A DNA stretch of 64,000 bases. Source: an uncultured Clostridium sp. GTDB lineage: Bacteria; Bacillota; Clostridia; TANB77; CAG-508. Of the stretch, positions 8,445 to 17,747 are shown piece after piece (position 1 is the stretch's first letter; every line of letters starts with the position of its first letter). Under the pieces are notes generated by a model. The model saw only the letters and a program-made list of their open reading frames with translations. It did not search any database and was not told the origin of the DNA. The stretch spans positions 124,001 to 188,000 of the forward strand of contig CAMMLJ010000001.1 in NCBI GenBank assembly GCA_946497695.1, in the 5' to 3' direction. Both the position numbers and the translations under genes were made by a program.

Positions 8445-10151
8445 ATGATAGATTTTAAAGACAAAATTGCAGAAGAAATTAGTAAAAAATTGGAGCTTAC
8501 AAAGGACGATATAAAAGAATATATAGAAATACCAAAAGATACTAAAATGGGAGATTATGCACTTCCATGTTTTAAACTTGCAAAAGAGATGAAAAAATCT
8601 TCAGTAATAATTGCAAATGAAATAAAAGAAAAAATAGAAACGCCAAATAAGTATATTTCTAAGATAGAAGCAGTAAATGGATTTTTAAATATATTTATAA
8701 ATAATGAAATGTTAATAGAAAATGTATTAGATGAAATGGAAAGTAAAAAAGAAAACTATGGTTCATCAAATATAGGAAATGGAAAAAATATAATTGTAGA
8801 ATATTCATCACCAAATATTGCAAAACCATTCCATGTAGGTCATTTAAGAACAACAGTAATAGGAAGAGCTTTATATAATATGTATAAATTTCTTGGGTAT
8901 AATACTATTGGAATAAATCATTTAGGAGATTGGGGAACACAATTTGGTAAATTAATAGAAGGTTATAAAAGATTTGGAAATGAATACAATTTAGAAGAAA
9001 ATCCAATCGATAAACTTACAGAAATTTATGTAAGGATTAATGAACTTTGCAAAGAAGATGAATCAGTATTAGATGACTGTAGAAATAATTTCAAAAAATT
9101 AGAAGATGGAGACGAATATTGTACGCAAGTTTGGCAGAAATTTAAAGATTTAAGTTTAAGAGAATTTCAAAGAATATATGATATTCTTGATGTACATTTT
9201 GATTCAAACAACGGAGAATCTTTCTATTCAGACAAAATGCAAGAGGTAGTAGATATTTTAAGAAAAAATAATAAATTAGTAGAATCACAAGGAGCAGAAA
9301 TAGTAGACTTAGAATATAAAAATATGCCACCATTAATGGTAACTAAATCAAATGGTTCAACTACATATGCAACTCGTGATTTAGCAGCTATTTTGTACAG
9401 AGCTAGAACATATGATTTTGACAAATGTATTTATGTAGTTGCATATGAACAAAACTTACATTTTAAACAAGTATTTGAAGTTGCCAAATTCCTTGATTTA
9501 GATGAAAAATATACAAATGGTTTAATTCATGTACCATATGGAATGGTAAGGTTAAAAACAGGTAAGATGTCTACAAGGGAAGGAACTTTAATAAAATTAG
9601 AAGATATCTTAAAGGAAGCAGTAACAAGAGCAAAAGCAATAATAGAAGAGAAAAATCCAAATATAGAAGGAAAAGATGATATTGCTAAAAAAGTTGGTAT
9701 TGGTGCTGTAATATTTAATGATTTATCAAATAATATGATTAAAGATGAAGTTTTTGATTGGGATATTATGCTTAATTTCCAAGGGGAAACAGGTCCATAT
9801 ATTCAATATATGTATGTAAGAACTAAAAGTATATTAGAAAAAGAAAATTATACTATGAATAAAGAATTAGTTGATATTTCAGAATTAGAAGAACATGGAA
9901 TAGAATTAATAAAACAAATTTATAGTTTTAATGATATTGTAAAACAAGCAGTAGATAAAAATGAACCTTCAATCATATCACGTTATTTAATTGATGTTGC
10001 TAAATTGTACAGTAGTTTTTATAATGATAACAAAATAATTGTTGAGGACGAAAAAATAAAAAATACTAGACTTTGCTTAACATATATGGTTGGAAATGTA
10101 CTAAAAATAGGTACAGGATTATTAGGCATGGAAATGCCAGATAGAATGTAG
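8445..10151 (+). CDS. argS: Arginyl-tRNA synthetase
   Basis: 568 residues, normal length. The N-terminal Add1 domain (tRNA D-loop recognition) precedes the class I catalytic core with SSPNIAKPFHVGH (the HIGH motif is HVGH at 130-133) and NHLGDWGTQFGKL; the KMSKS-like motif is KMSTREGT (374-381). The C-terminal anticodon-binding DALR domain ends in GMEMPDRM, the usual ArgS terminus. ATG start at 8445 behind AAGGTGA. The TAG stop codon is at the same time the first three bases of a dispersed palindromic repeat. Confidence 0.97.
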   Translation: MIDFKDKIAEEISKKLELTKDDIKEYIEIPKDTKMGDYALPCFKLAKEMKKSSVIIANEIKEKIETPNKYISKIEAVNGFLNIFINNEMLIENVLDEMESKKENYGSSNIGNGKNIIVEYSSPNIAKPFHVGHLRTTVIGRALYNMYKFLGYNTIGINHLGDWGTQFGKLIEGYKRFGNEYNLEENPIDKLTEIYVRINELCKEDESVLDDCRNNFKKLEDGDEYCTQVWQKFKDLSLREFQRIYDILDVHFDSNNGESFYSDKMQEVVDILRKNNKLVESQGAEIVDLEYKNMPPLMVTKSNGSTTYATRDLAAILYRARTYDFDKCIYVVAYEQNLHFKQVFEVAKFLDLDEKYTNGLIHVPYGMVRLKTGKMSTREGTLIKLEDILKEAVTRAKAIIEEKNPNIEGKDDIAKKVGIGAVIFNDLSNNMIKDEVFDWDIMLNFQGETGPYIQYMYVRTKSILEKENYTMNKELVDISELEEHGIELIKQIYSFNDIVKQAVDKNEPSIISRYLIDVAKLYSSFYNDNKIIVEDEKIKNTRLCLTYMVGNVLKIGTGLLGMEMPDRM

Positions 10152-10267
10152 GGATTTGGGGACGGTGTTTGTTTTCCCTATTTAAAAATTAAGTAATAAT
10201 AAATATAAATAAAATAAAGAGGGATTTTAGGACCGTCCCTAAATCCCGAGGAACGTCCTTAAATCCC
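10149..10267. repeat. Two dispersed palindromic repeat copies between argS and glmM
   Basis: Copy one, 10149-10180, starts TAGGGATTTGGGGACGGTG and ends TTTTCCCTA. Copy two, 10220-10267, has GGGATTTTAGGACCGTCC with AAATCCC and a second half-unit GAGGAACGTCCTTAAATCCC. The arms GGGATTT and AAATCCC are complementary, so each copy can fold as a hairpin and might end argS transcription. Confidence 0.75.
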
Positions 10268-10279
10268 AGAAAGAGGAAG

Positions 10280-11650
10280 ATGAATATGAGAAAATATTTT
10301 GGAACAGATGGAATTAGAAGAATTGCTAATACAGAATTAACTCCAGAATTAGTTTACAGAGTTGCTAAGGCAGGTGCATACGTTTTAGCTAAGCATTCTG
10401 ATCATAGTCCGACAATTTTAATAGGAAGAGATACTAGAATTTCTGGAACATTAATAGAAAGTGCAATGACAGCAGGATTTTTAAGTTATGGAGCTAATGT
10501 AAAACAATTAGGTGTTTTGCCAACACCAGCAGTGGCATATTTAACAAAAAAATTAAAAGCAGATGCAAGTGTTGTAATTTCTGCATCTCATAATACTTAT
10601 GAATTTAATGGGGTAAAATACTTTAGTAATGAAGGAACAAAAATACCAGATGATATAGAAGAAGAAATAGAAGAGGTTATGGATTCTGGAAGATTAGAGG
10701 AACTTACAGCTTGTAACGAAAAAATAGGAATATCAGAAAATGCAGAAGATTTAGTAGATGAATATATTTACTTTTTTAGAAAGAATTTTGAAGAAATTAT
10801 AGAAAAATACAATAGAGATGATTTTAAAGTAGTAATAGATACAGCAAATGGTGCAACATATGAAGTAGCAGAAAAAATATTTTCTAAATTAAAAATAAAT
10901 CATAAAATTGTAAATAATACACCAAATGGAATAAATATTAATAAAGACTGTGGTTCAACACACTTAGAAATGCTTCAAAAGTATGTAGTAGAAAATGGAT
11001 ATGATTTAGGAATTGCTTATGATGGTGACGGAGATAGATGTTTATTAGTCGACGAACAAGGAGAAGTAATTGATGGAGATAAAATATTAGCAATAGTTTC
11101 TAATTATATGAAAGCAAAAGGAACATTAAAAAAAGATACATTAGTTGCAACAGTTATGAGTAATTTAGGATTAGATATTTACTCTAAAGAAAATAATCTT
11201 AACTTTATTAGAACAAAAGTAGGAGATAGATATGTACTAGAAGAAATGAAAAAAGGTGGATATAACCTAGGAGGAGAACAATCTGGTCATATTATATTCT
11301 TAGATTATAATCCTACAGGAGATGGAATTTTAACATCTTTAATGTTTATATCTATAATGTTAGAAAAAGCAGAAAAAGCAAGCAAATTAGAAGAAATAAT
11401 AAAGATTTATCCTCAAGTGCTAGTTGGTGCTAAAGTTTCTAATGATAAAAAATATGATTTTGATAAAGATGCAGTTATTAGAAATACAATAGAAGCTGTA
11501 GAAAAAGAATTCGAAGGAAATGGTAGAGTATTAATAAGAGCATCTGGAACAGAGCCATTAGTAAGAGTTATGATAGAGGGAACAGACCAAGAATACATAA
11601 CAGAAAAAGCTAAATCTATAGCAGAATTAATAGAACAAAGATTAAGCTAA
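10280..11650 (+). CDS. glmM: Phosphoglucosamine mutase
   Basis: 456 residues. GlmM converts glucosamine-6-phosphate to glucosamine-1-phosphate for UDP-GlcNAc and thus peptidoglycan. The N-terminal KYFGTDGIRR is diagnostic. The phosphoserine loop is VVISASHNTYEFNG with the active serine at about residue 103, metal ligands are in DGDGDR (248-253), the sugar loop is GGEQSGH, and the phosphate-binding loop RASGTEPLVRVM is near the C-terminus. Start ATG 10280 lies about 6 bases after AGAGGAAG; a second in-frame ATG at 10286 is an alternative. The metG gene starts 26 bases after the stop, so they are probably one transcript. Confidence 0.97.
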   Translation: MNMRKYFGTDGIRRIANTELTPELVYRVAKAGAYVLAKHSDHSPTILIGRDTRISGTLIESAMTAGFLSYGANVKQLGVLPTPAVAYLTKKLKADASVVISASHNTYEFNGVKYFSNEGTKIPDDIEEEIEEVMDSGRLEELTACNEKIGISENAEDLVDEYIYFFRKNFEEIIEKYNRDDFKVVIDTANGATYEVAEKIFSKLKINHKIVNNTPNGININKDCGSTHLEMLQKYVVENGYDLGIAYDGDGDRCLLVDEQGEVIDGDKILAIVSNYMKAKGTLKKDTLVATVMSNLGLDIYSKENNLNFIRTKVGDRYVLEEMKKGGYNLGGEQSGHIIFLDYNPTGDGILTSLMFISIMLEKAEKASKLEEIIKIYPQVLVGAKVSNDKKYDFDKDAVIRNTIEAVEKEFEGNGRVLIRASGTEPLVRVMIEGTDQEYITEKAKSIAELIEQRLS

Positions 11651-11676
11651 AAATAAATAAAAGGAAGATGATGTAG

Positions 11677-13263
11677 ATGGATAGAAAAACATATTACGTA
11701 ACAACACCAATTTATTACCCAAGTGGTAAATTTCATATTGGTAACACATATACAACGATATTTGCAAATACAATGAAAAAATATAAAGAAAAACGTGGAT
11801 ATGATACGTATTTTTTAACAGGTCTAGATGAACATGGTCAAAAGATTGGAACACTTGCACAAGAGCAAAATAAAACTCCACAAGAATATGTAGATGGAAT
11901 GGCAGAATATGCTAAAGGTCTATGGAAAAAAATGAATATAGAATATGACGATTTTATAAGAACAACAGAGGAACGCCATACAAAAGTTGTAGAAGAAATA
12001 TTTGAAAGACTTTTAAAACAAGGCGACATCTACAAAGGTGAATACGAAGGATGGTATTGTGTACCATGTGAAACATATTTTACAGAAACACAATTAGTAG
12101 ATGGAAAATGTCCAGACTGTGGTAGAGAGGTAAGAAAAATGAAAGAAGAAGCATATTTCTTTAATATGAAGAAATATGCTGATAGATTAATCAAATTTTA
12201 TGAAGAAAATCCTCATTTTATAGAACCAGAATATAGAAAAAATGAATTATTTAATAATTTCATAAAACCAGGCTTAGAAGATTTATGTGTAACTCGTTCT
12301 ACATTTGATTGGGGAGTTCAAGTTAAAAGTGATCCAAAACATATTGTTTATGTATGGCTTGATGCATTAACAAACTATATTACAGCCTTAGGTTATGGAT
12401 CAGCTGATGATACATTATTTAAAAAATATTGGCCAGCAGATTTACAAGTTGTTGGAAAAGATATAATAAGATTCCATGGAATATATTGGCCAATTTTCTT
12501 AATGGCATTAGATTTACCACTTCCTAAAAAAATATATGCACATGGATTTATAACAATGAAAGATGGAAAAATGTCAAAGTCTAAAGGAAATGTAGTATAT
12601 CCAGAAATGTTAGTAGATAGATATGGTTTAGATGCTACAAAATATTTCTTATTAAGAGAATTTCCATATGGACAAGATGCTGTATTTTCACCAGAAGGTT
12701 TCGTAGAAAGATTTAATTATGATTTATGTAATGATTTAGGAAATCTATTAAATAGAACAATTGGAATGGTAAATAAATATTTTGGTGGAGAAATATCAGG
12801 ATATAATGGACAAGTAAATGATCCAGATAAAGAATTAGAAGTATATGCTATTTCTCAAATAAAAATTGTAGAAGAAAAAATGGACAATTTACATTTATGT
12901 GATGCTCTAGCAGAAATTTGGAACTTAATTTCTAGAACTAACAAATATATAGATGAAACAGCGCCATGGATGCTTGCAAAAGAAGAGGATGAGCAAGAAA
13001 AATTAAAATCAGTAATGTATCATTTAAGTGAAAATTTAAGAAAAGTTGCAATATTAATTAGTCCATTTATGGGAGATACAGCAAATAGTATATTTAAACA
13101 ATTAGGACTAACAAATAAAAATTTGCAAACTTGGGACAGCTTATACGAATATGACAAAATACCTAGTAACACAAAAGTTATAGAAAAAGGTGATCCTTTA
13201 TTTGTTAGATTAGATATGGAAGAAGAAGTAAATTATATAAAAGAACAGATGAAGGGAAAATAA
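11677..13263 (+). CDS. metG: Methionyl-tRNA synthetase, zinc-binding short form
   Basis: 528 residues. Class I core: [14 protein letters not shown] with HIGN at 20-23 and KMSKS at 298-302. The connecting insert carries one four-cysteine zinc knuckle, C128-x2-C131 and C145-x2-C148. The helical anticodon-binding domain is present ([21 protein letters not shown]). It stops at the end of that domain and lacks the C-terminal EMAP-like tRNA-binding domain found in longer (about 650-residue) MetG proteins. ATG start behind AAGGAAGATGATGT. A DUF3006 gene follows after 39 bases. Confidence 0.96.
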   Translation: MDRKTYYVTTPIYYPSGKFHIGNTYTTIFANTMKKYKEKRGYDTYFLTGLDEHGQKIGTLAQEQNKTPQEYVDGMAEYAKGLWKKMNIEYDDFIRTTEERHTKVVEEIFERLLKQGDIYKGEYEGWYCVPCETYFTETQLVDGKCPDCGREVRKMKEEAYFFNMKKYADRLIKFYEENPHFIEPEYRKNELFNNFIKPGLEDLCVTRSTFDWGVQVKSDPKHIVYVWLDALTNYITALGYGSADDTLFKKYWPADLQVVGKDIIRFHGIYWPIFLMALDLPLPKKIYAHGFITMKDGKMSKSKGNVVYPEMLVDRYGLDATKYFLLREFPYGQDAVFSPEGFVERFNYDLCNDLGNLLNRTIGMVNKYFGGEISGYNGQVNDPDKELEVYAISQIKIVEEKMDNLHLCDALAEIWNLISRTNKYIDETAPWMLAKEEDEQEKLKSVMYHLSENLRKVAILISPFMGDTANSIFKQLGLTNKNLQTWDSLYEYDKIPSNTKVIEKGDPLFVRLDMEEEVNYIKEQMKGK

Positions 13264-13302
13264 TGATTATCTATAAAAATTTTTAAAAGGAGGAAGATTT
13301 AT

Positions 13303-13617
13303 TTGGATTTAAACCTATTAAATAATATTAGTAGGGGGCAAAATGAAATTGATATGGAAGAATTTCAGAGGGAGCTTACAAATAAATTAGAAGAAATGGA
13401 AAATAAATTTACTGTGGATAGATTTGAAGGAGACATGGCAGTTTTAGAAAATAGAGATACAGGAGAAATGTTTAATGTTAGTAGAAATGATTTGCCACAA
13501 GAAGTAAAAGAAGGTACAATATTAAAAATTAATAATAATAAATATGAAGTAGATCTAGAAGAACAAAAAATTGTAGAAGATAGAATAAAAGACAAAATGA
13601 ATAAGTTATGGAAATAA
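13303..13617 (+). CDS. DUF3006 domain protein, partner of ComEC-like hydrolase
   Basis: 104 residues starting at TTG (13303), set by AAGGAGGAAG at about 9 bases. An N-terminal predicted coiled coil (EEFQRELTNKLEEME) precedes a DUF3006 domain: FTVDRFEGDMAVLENRDTGE, then the DLPQEVKEGTIL turn. DUF3006 is a small beta domain typically encoded beside, or fused to, metallo-beta-lactamase hydrolases of the ComEC type, exactly as here (28 bases to the next start). Its role is not known; I infer a regulatory or accessory partner. Confidence 0.82.
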   Translation: MDLNLLNNISRGQNEIDMEEFQRELTNKLEEMENKFTVDRFEGDMAVLENRDTGEMFNVSRNDLPQEVKEGTILKINNNKYEVDLEEQKIVEDRIKDKMNKLWK

Positions 13618-13644
13618 AACAAAAGAAAGAATGGAGTAAGTATT

Positions 13645-14667
13645 ATGGGAGAAAAGAATAAAGATAACGATAATCTTAATCTTTGGGAAAAATCTAAATT
13701 AGGAAGAAAAACTAAATATTATAAGATAAAGACATGGCTTAGTAGATTAGTTTCACTTATAATTTTAATAGTTTTATTACTATTAGGAAAATCTTATTGG
13801 GAGACACATGATTATAGTAATTTTATACAAAATGCATTAGGAAATCAGATCCAAAATGACATTGTAGTAAACGACATAAAAAATACAAATACAATAGAGA
13901 ATGAAGCAGTAACAGCAGGAAATTTGAGAGTTTACTATTTAGATGTTGGACAAGCAGATAGTATTTTAGTTATAGATAAAGATATGACAATGCTAATCGA
14001 TGCAGGAACAAATGAAGCAGGAGAAACAGTAGTAAACTTCTTAAAAAATAAAGGAATTACTAAAATTGATTATTTAGTTGGAACTCATCCACATGAAGAT
14101 CATATTGGTGGATTAGATGATGTAATAGACAATTTTGATATTGGAACAATTTATATGCCTAAAATGCAAACTACGACAAAAACATTCGAAGATGTTTTAA
14201 ATAGTATTGCAAATAAAAACTTACAAGTTACAACACCGGCTGTTGGAGATACATTTAGTTTAATAGATGCAAAATGTACTATAATGGCACTAGATACACA
14301 AGATACAGAAGATAATTTGAATTTGTCTTCTATCGTTATTAGAATGACATATGGCGGTAATAGTTTCTTATTTATGGGTGATGCAGAAGCAGAGGTTGAA
14401 GAAGCCAGAAGCTGGCAACCAGCAGATGTTTTAAAAGTAGGTCATCATGGATCAAAAACATCTTCTACACAAAACTTTATATATCAAGTAATGCCATCTA
14501 TTGCAATTATACAAGTAGGAAAAGACAACTCATATAATTTACCTAATCAAGAGACTATAGATAAATTGAATGCTGTAGGTGCGAAAGTATACAGAACAGA
14601 TGAAAGTGGAAATATACTTGTTACAAGTGATGGTTCTAATATACAAGTAGAGACTAATGTAGAATAG
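13645..14667 (+). CDS. Membrane-anchored ComEC/Rec2-type metallo-beta-lactamase hydrolase
   Basis: 340 residues: a basic N-terminus, one membrane helix at about 31-48 (LVSLIILIVLLLLGK), a linker, then an extracellular metallo-beta-lactamase domain. Metal ligands are THPHEDH (147-153, HxHxDH), a GDAEAE motif and GHHGS (266-270). The opening VYYLDVGQADSILV is the signature of the ComEC/Rec2-related branch, which in ComEC degrades the incoming DNA strand; free-standing versions lack the channel domain, so substrate (nucleic acid or nucleotide) is open. ATG behind GAATGGAG. It continues the DUF3006 operon. Confidence 0.9.
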   Translation: MGEKNKDNDNLNLWEKSKLGRKTKYYKIKTWLSRLVSLIILIVLLLLGKSYWETHDYSNFIQNALGNQIQNDIVVNDIKNTNTIENEAVTAGNLRVYYLDVGQADSILVIDKDMTMLIDAGTNEAGETVVNFLKNKGITKIDYLVGTHPHEDHIGGLDDVIDNFDIGTIYMPKMQTTTKTFEDVLNSIANKNLQVTTPAVGDTFSLIDAKCTIMALDTQDTEDNLNLSSIVIRMTYGGNSFLFMGDAEAEVEEARSWQPADVLKVGHHGSKTSSTQNFIYQVMPSIAIIQVGKDNSYNLPNQETIDKLNAVGAKVYRTDESGNILVTSDGSNIQVETNVE

Positions 14668-14680
14668 ATAGGAGAAGACA

Positions 14681-16144
14681 ATGAAGAATTTTATAGAGAA
14701 ACATTTAAATAAAATAAATATAGGGCTTATTGTATTAATTGCAATAGCCCCTCTTTTACTATGTTTTAATAGCAGTTTATGGTTTGATGAAGCATATTCT
14801 GTGGGGATTGCGAGACAACCATGGGGAAATTTATTTATTTCAACAATAAATGATGTGCACCCAATTTTATATTATGTATTATTAAAGATATATTCATTAA
14901 TCTGTGGAACTAGTGTTATAGCATTAAGGATATTTTCAGTAATTCCTATTGTATTGTTAGCAATATTTTCATTTGTAAAAATACGAAAAGAATTTGGGGC
15001 TAAAGTAAGTTTTTACTTTAACTTAGTATTATTGCTTTTACCTGTTACAATGCACTATGGTTCACAAATAAGAATGTACAGTCTAAGTATGTTATTTGTC
15101 ACAATTACTGCAGTATATGCATATTTAGCATATAAAAATAACAAGAAAAAAGATTGGGTAATATTTGCTATAGCTAGTATTTGTAGTGCATATACACATT
15201 ATTTTGCATTATTCACAATAGGAATTATAAATATACTATTACTTTTCTTTATTGTAAGGGAGAAGAAAGAGCTTTTAAAAAGATGGTTTATATATGGTGC
15301 TATACAAATAGGTTGCTATTTACCTGGAATTGTAATATTTTTATTACAATCAACAAGGGTATCTAAAGGCTTTTGGATTAGTGTAAATTATCCAGAAATT
15401 ATAACACAAATTATAGAGTTTTTCTTTTTAGATTGTATAAACTCTGGCTATCCAGCAGTATTTGGCTTATTTATAGTAATATATATGATTTTAAGAGTAC
15501 ATAAATTATATTTAGAAGATAAGAAAAAGATAAGACCAGTTACAATAGCACTTACAACATGTGGATTAGTAATACTAGTTACATTATTAGTTTCTTTAAA
15601 AAGAGCTGTGTTTATACCAAGATATATGTTACCAATGCTAGGTCTATTTATATTTGCTTTTGCATATATATTATCTGTCGAAAAAAGTCGACTAATAAAA
15701 ATAATAGTTATTGTTGGTTTAATTGGATTAACAATATGGAATGGAGTTACTTTATGGAATAAATCATATTCAGAAGAGAATAGTAAGCCAATAGAAGCCA
15801 TTCAAGCTGAAGTTGAGCCTGAAGATATATTTATATATACAACAATTGGACCTAGTAGTTCTGTTGCAATAAACTTTAACGAAAATAAACAATATTTTTA
15901 TAATAAAGATAATTGGACTGTAGAAAAAGCATATGGAGCATTTGCACCTCAAATGAAGGTTGTAAATAATTTAGATGAGATAGAAAATTACACAGGTAGA
16001 ATTTGGGTAATAGATGCAGGAGATACTAATATGTATGATTATATAAATGAAATGGACGGAACTACAGTCATAAAAGATAAAGAAACATACTATCATCCAT
16101 TTAGTGGAGATACATTTATAATATCATTATTTGAAAAAAATTAA
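14681..16144 (+). CDS. Polytopic membrane glycosyltransferase (GT39/PMT-ArnT-like)
   Basis: 487 residues with about ten to eleven predicted helices and a soluble C-terminal outer domain. The first extracytoplasmic loop carries WFDEAYSVG and the second NDVHPILYYVLLK, the acidic and aromatic motifs of the PMT/ArnT (GT-C) fold that use polyprenyl-phosphate sugars as donors. QIRMYSLS is another typical GT-C motif. The acceptor could be a surface protein or polymer. ATG start with ATAGGAGAAG; 13 bases from the hydrolase stop, so it ends the metG-DUF3006-hydrolase run. Confidence 0.85.
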   Translation: MKNFIEKHLNKINIGLIVLIAIAPLLLCFNSSLWFDEAYSVGIARQPWGNLFISTINDVHPILYYVLLKIYSLICGTSVIALRIFSVIPIVLLAIFSFVKIRKEFGAKVSFYFNLVLLLLPVTMHYGSQIRMYSLSMLFVTITAVYAYLAYKNNKKKDWVIFAIASICSAYTHYFALFTIGIINILLLFFIVREKKELLKRWFIYGAIQIGCYLPGIVIFLLQSTRVSKGFWISVNYPEIITQIIEFFFLDCINSGYPAVFGLFIVIYMILRVHKLYLEDKKKIRPVTIALTTCGLVILVTLLVSLKRAVFIPRYMLPMLGLFIFAFAYILSVEKSRLIKIIVIVGLIGLTIWNGVTLWNKSYSEENSKPIEAIQAEVEPEDIFIYTTIGPSSSVAINFNENKQYFYNKDNWTVEKAYGAFAPQMKVVNNLDEIENYTGRIWVIDAGDTNMYDYINEMDGTTVIKDKETYYHPFSGDTFIISLFEKN

Positions 16145-16178
16145 TCTATAAATGAAAAAAATAAAAAAAATTTAATTT

Positions 16179-16222
16179 GCCGACAAGTTTCGACAAAAAA
16201 TATCGACACTATATGCTATAAT
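16179..16222 (+). promoter_or_regulatory. Promoter of spo0E-like gene with Spo0A-type boxes
   Basis: TTCGACA (16189-16195) is the exact reverse complement of the Spo0A box TGTCGAA. Related CGACA copies lie at 16179-16185 (GCCGACA) and 16202-16208 (ATCGACA). They directly precede an extended -10 TGCTATAAT (16214-16222). The gene product is a predicted Spo0A phosphatase, so this suggests feedback control. Confidence 0.6.
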
Positions 16223-16244
16223 TTGTATATAGGAGGGATGCGAT

Positions 16245-16406
16245 ATGGATGTTACTTTAGCAATAAAAAAACATAGAGCGAAACTTGAACAAATGATTTT
16301 AGAAAATGAAGACTATAATGAAATAGTCAAACAAAGCCAAAAGTTAGACAAATACATAAATATCGCAATGCAGGATATATTAGCAAAGGCTGGTAGTAAA
16401 GACTAA
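16245..16406 (+). CDS. Spo0E-like aspartyl-phosphate phosphatase
   Basis: 53 residues (MDVTLAIKKH...). It is a short two-helix protein of the Spo0E family; the signature SQELD appears here as SQKLDKYI (residues 31-38). Spo0E proteins remove phosphate from Spo0A~P and so delay sporulation. The start is fixed by AGGAGGG seven to eight bases upstream; a nearer ATG at 16239 is out of frame. The upstream promoter carries Spo0A-type boxes and a terminator follows immediately, so this is a self-contained regulatory unit. Helix 1 lies at about 3-20 and helix 2 at about 25-47. Confidence 0.85.
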   Translation: MDVTLAIKKHRAKLEQMILENEDYNEIVKQSQKLDKYINIAMQDILAKAGSKD

Positions 16407-16440
16407 AAGTGCTGTTCAATTGAATAGCGCTTTTAGTTTG
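16402..16440 (+). terminator. Terminator overlapping the spo0E-like stop codon
   Basis: ACTAAAAGTGCTGTTCA (16402-16418) pairs with the stretch ending AATAGCGCTTTTAGT (16423-16437) with a few G-T or mismatched positions, followed by TTTG. Confidence 0.7.
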
Positions 16441-16500
16441 GAATTAATATAAAGCTAAAATTATTTGTGCAAGAATAATAATTTACAACGGAAATAAATA

Positions 16501-16529
16501 TTGACATTCAAAGGAATAAGCAATAGAAT
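16501..16529 (+). promoter_or_regulatory. Promoter of the aldolase gene
   Basis: TTGACA (16501-16506), 17-bp spacer, TAGAAT (16524-16529), 35 bases before the start codon. Confidence 0.7.
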
Positions 16530-16564
16530 AATGGGGAGAATGAATTTAAGGAAGGTGATTTTTT

Positions 16565-17494
16565 ATGCCATTTGTAACAACAAAGGATATGTTTGAAAAA
16601 TCTATGAAGGAGAAATTTGCAATTGGTGCATTTAATATTAATAATATGGAGTTTGTACAAGCAATAATGGATGCAGCAGCTAAAGAAAATTCACCAGTTA
16701 TATTACAAACTTCAGCAAGTGCTATAAAATATGCAAGAGTACCATATTTAAAGAAAATGATAGAAGCAGGTTTAGAAGAACATGACATTCCAGTAGCATT
16801 ACATTTAGATCATGGTCCAGATTTCGAAACATGCAAAATGTGTGTAGATAATGGTTATACATCAGTTATGTTTGATGGTTCAAAATATGATTTCGAAACA
16901 AATATAAAATTAACAAAAGAAGTTGTAGACTATGCACACGCACATGGTGTAGTAGTAGAAGCTGAACTTGGAAAACTTGCAGGAATAGAAGATGATGTTA
17001 ACGTTTCAGCAGAAGATGCAATGTATACAGACCCAGAAGAAGCAAAAGAATTTGTAGAAAGAACAGGTTGTGATTCTTTAGCAATAGCAATTGGAACAAG
17101 CCATGGAGCATATAAATTTAAAGGTGAAGCAAAATTAAGATTTGATATTTTAGCAAAAATCAAAGAAAAAATACCTAATACACCAATAGTATTACATGGT
17201 GCTTCAACAGTTATTCCTGAATTAGTAGAAATTTGCAATAAATATGGAGCAGATTTACCAGGAGCAAAGGGTGTTCCAGACGAAATATTACACGAAGCAA
17301 GTGTATCTGGAGTATCTAAAATAAATGTAGATACAGACCTAAGATTAGCAATGACAGCAGGAATAAGAGAAACATTTGTAGAAAATCCAAGTGTATTTGA
17401 TCCAAGAAAATATATGGGTAAAGGAAGAGAATTAATAGAAGAAACAGTTGCACATAAAATAAGAGATGTATTTGGCTCAAGCAACAAAGCATAA
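16565..17494 (+). CDS. fba: Class II fructose-1,6-bisphosphate aldolase
   Basis: 309 residues, zinc-dependent glycolytic and gluconeogenic aldolase of the FbaA/Fba type. Visible motifs are FAIGAFNINNMEF, ALHLDHGPDF (catalytic Asp and first zinc His), YTSVMFDGS, VEAELGKLAGIEDD (metal-site glutamate), AIGTSHGAYKF (zinc His), VLHGAST (zinc His) and KINVDTDLR near the C-terminus for phosphate binding. Start ATG behind AAGGAAGGTGA. It is monocistronic, with its own promoter and with a repeat and terminator downstream. A long antisense open frame inside it is a shadow. Confidence 0.96.
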   Translation: MPFVTTKDMFEKSMKEKFAIGAFNINNMEFVQAIMDAAAKENSPVILQTSASAIKYARVPYLKKMIEAGLEEHDIPVALHLDHGPDFETCKMCVDNGYTSVMFDGSKYDFETNIKLTKEVVDYAHAHGVVVEAELGKLAGIEDDVNVSAEDAMYTDPEEAKEFVERTGCDSLAIAIGTSHGAYKFKGEAKLRFDILAKIKEKIPNTPIVLHGASTVIPELVEICNKYGADLPGAKGVPDEILHEASVSGVSKINVDTDLRLAMTAGIRETFVENPSVFDPRKYMGKGRELIEETVAHKIRDVFGSSNKA

Positions 17495-17503
17495 AATACG
17501 ATA

Positions 17504-17623
17504 TAGGGATTTGGGGACGTTCCTTAAATCCCCATAGAGGGAATTTCAAAAGCAGTAGCTATATGCTACTGCTTTTGTTTTCCCTATTGAGTAGGGAAAA
17601 CAAGGAACGTTCTGTAATCCATA
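17504..17623. repeat. Two dispersed palindromic repeat copies after the aldolase gene
   Basis: Copy one is 17504-17535 (TAGGGATTTGGGGACGTTCC then TTAAATCCCC). Copy two is 17577-17623 (TTTTCCCTATTGAGTAGGG, then AAAACAAGGAACGTTCTGTA). Between them is a clean terminator hairpin. Confidence 0.75.
17548..17583 (+). terminator. Terminator of the aldolase gene
   Basis: AAAAGCAGTAGC (17548-17559), loop TATAT, GCTACTGCTTTT (17565-17576), then GTTTT: a perfect 12-bp stem placed between two palindromic repeats. Confidence 0.85.
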
Positions 17624-17624
17624 T

Positions 17625-17658
17625 AAATTTACCAAATTATAACAAATATGGTAAATTT
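17625..17658. repeat. Inverted repeat upstream of the polymerase promoter
   Basis: AAATTTACCA (17625-17634) and TGGTAAATTT (17649-17658), perfect 10-bp arms with a 14-base interior, followed by TTC. It could be a weak terminator or an operator. Confidence 0.4.
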
Positions 17659-17675
17659 TTCTTAGATATAAAATA

Positions 17676-17714
17676 CAAACAAATGTTTACAATAAAATCA
17701 AACGATGCTATAAT
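17676..17714 (+). promoter_or_regulatory. LexA/DinR-type box overlapping a consensus promoter of the Y-family polymerase
   Basis: CAAACAAATGTTTA (17676-17689) matches the Gram-positive SOS box CGAACRNRYGTTYC at 12 of 14 positions. The -35 TTTACA (17686-17691) overlaps it; a 17-bp spacer leads to TATAAT (17709-17714). Damage-inducible control of the downstream operon is therefore likely. Confidence 0.65.
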
Positions 17715-17747
17715 AAGTTTATAGTGATAAGTTGGAGTGTGAAAATT

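Noticed and set aside
16930-17487. 185-codon antisense open frame inside the aldolase gene
   Set aside because: It mirrors the well-supported fba frame, has no ribosome site, and its protein is low-complexity serine-rich, as expected for antisense of AT-rich coding DNA.
17724-17747. Upstream GTG start for the Y-family polymerase
   Set aside because: The ribosome site GGAG lies between it and the ATG at 17748, where homologues begin.
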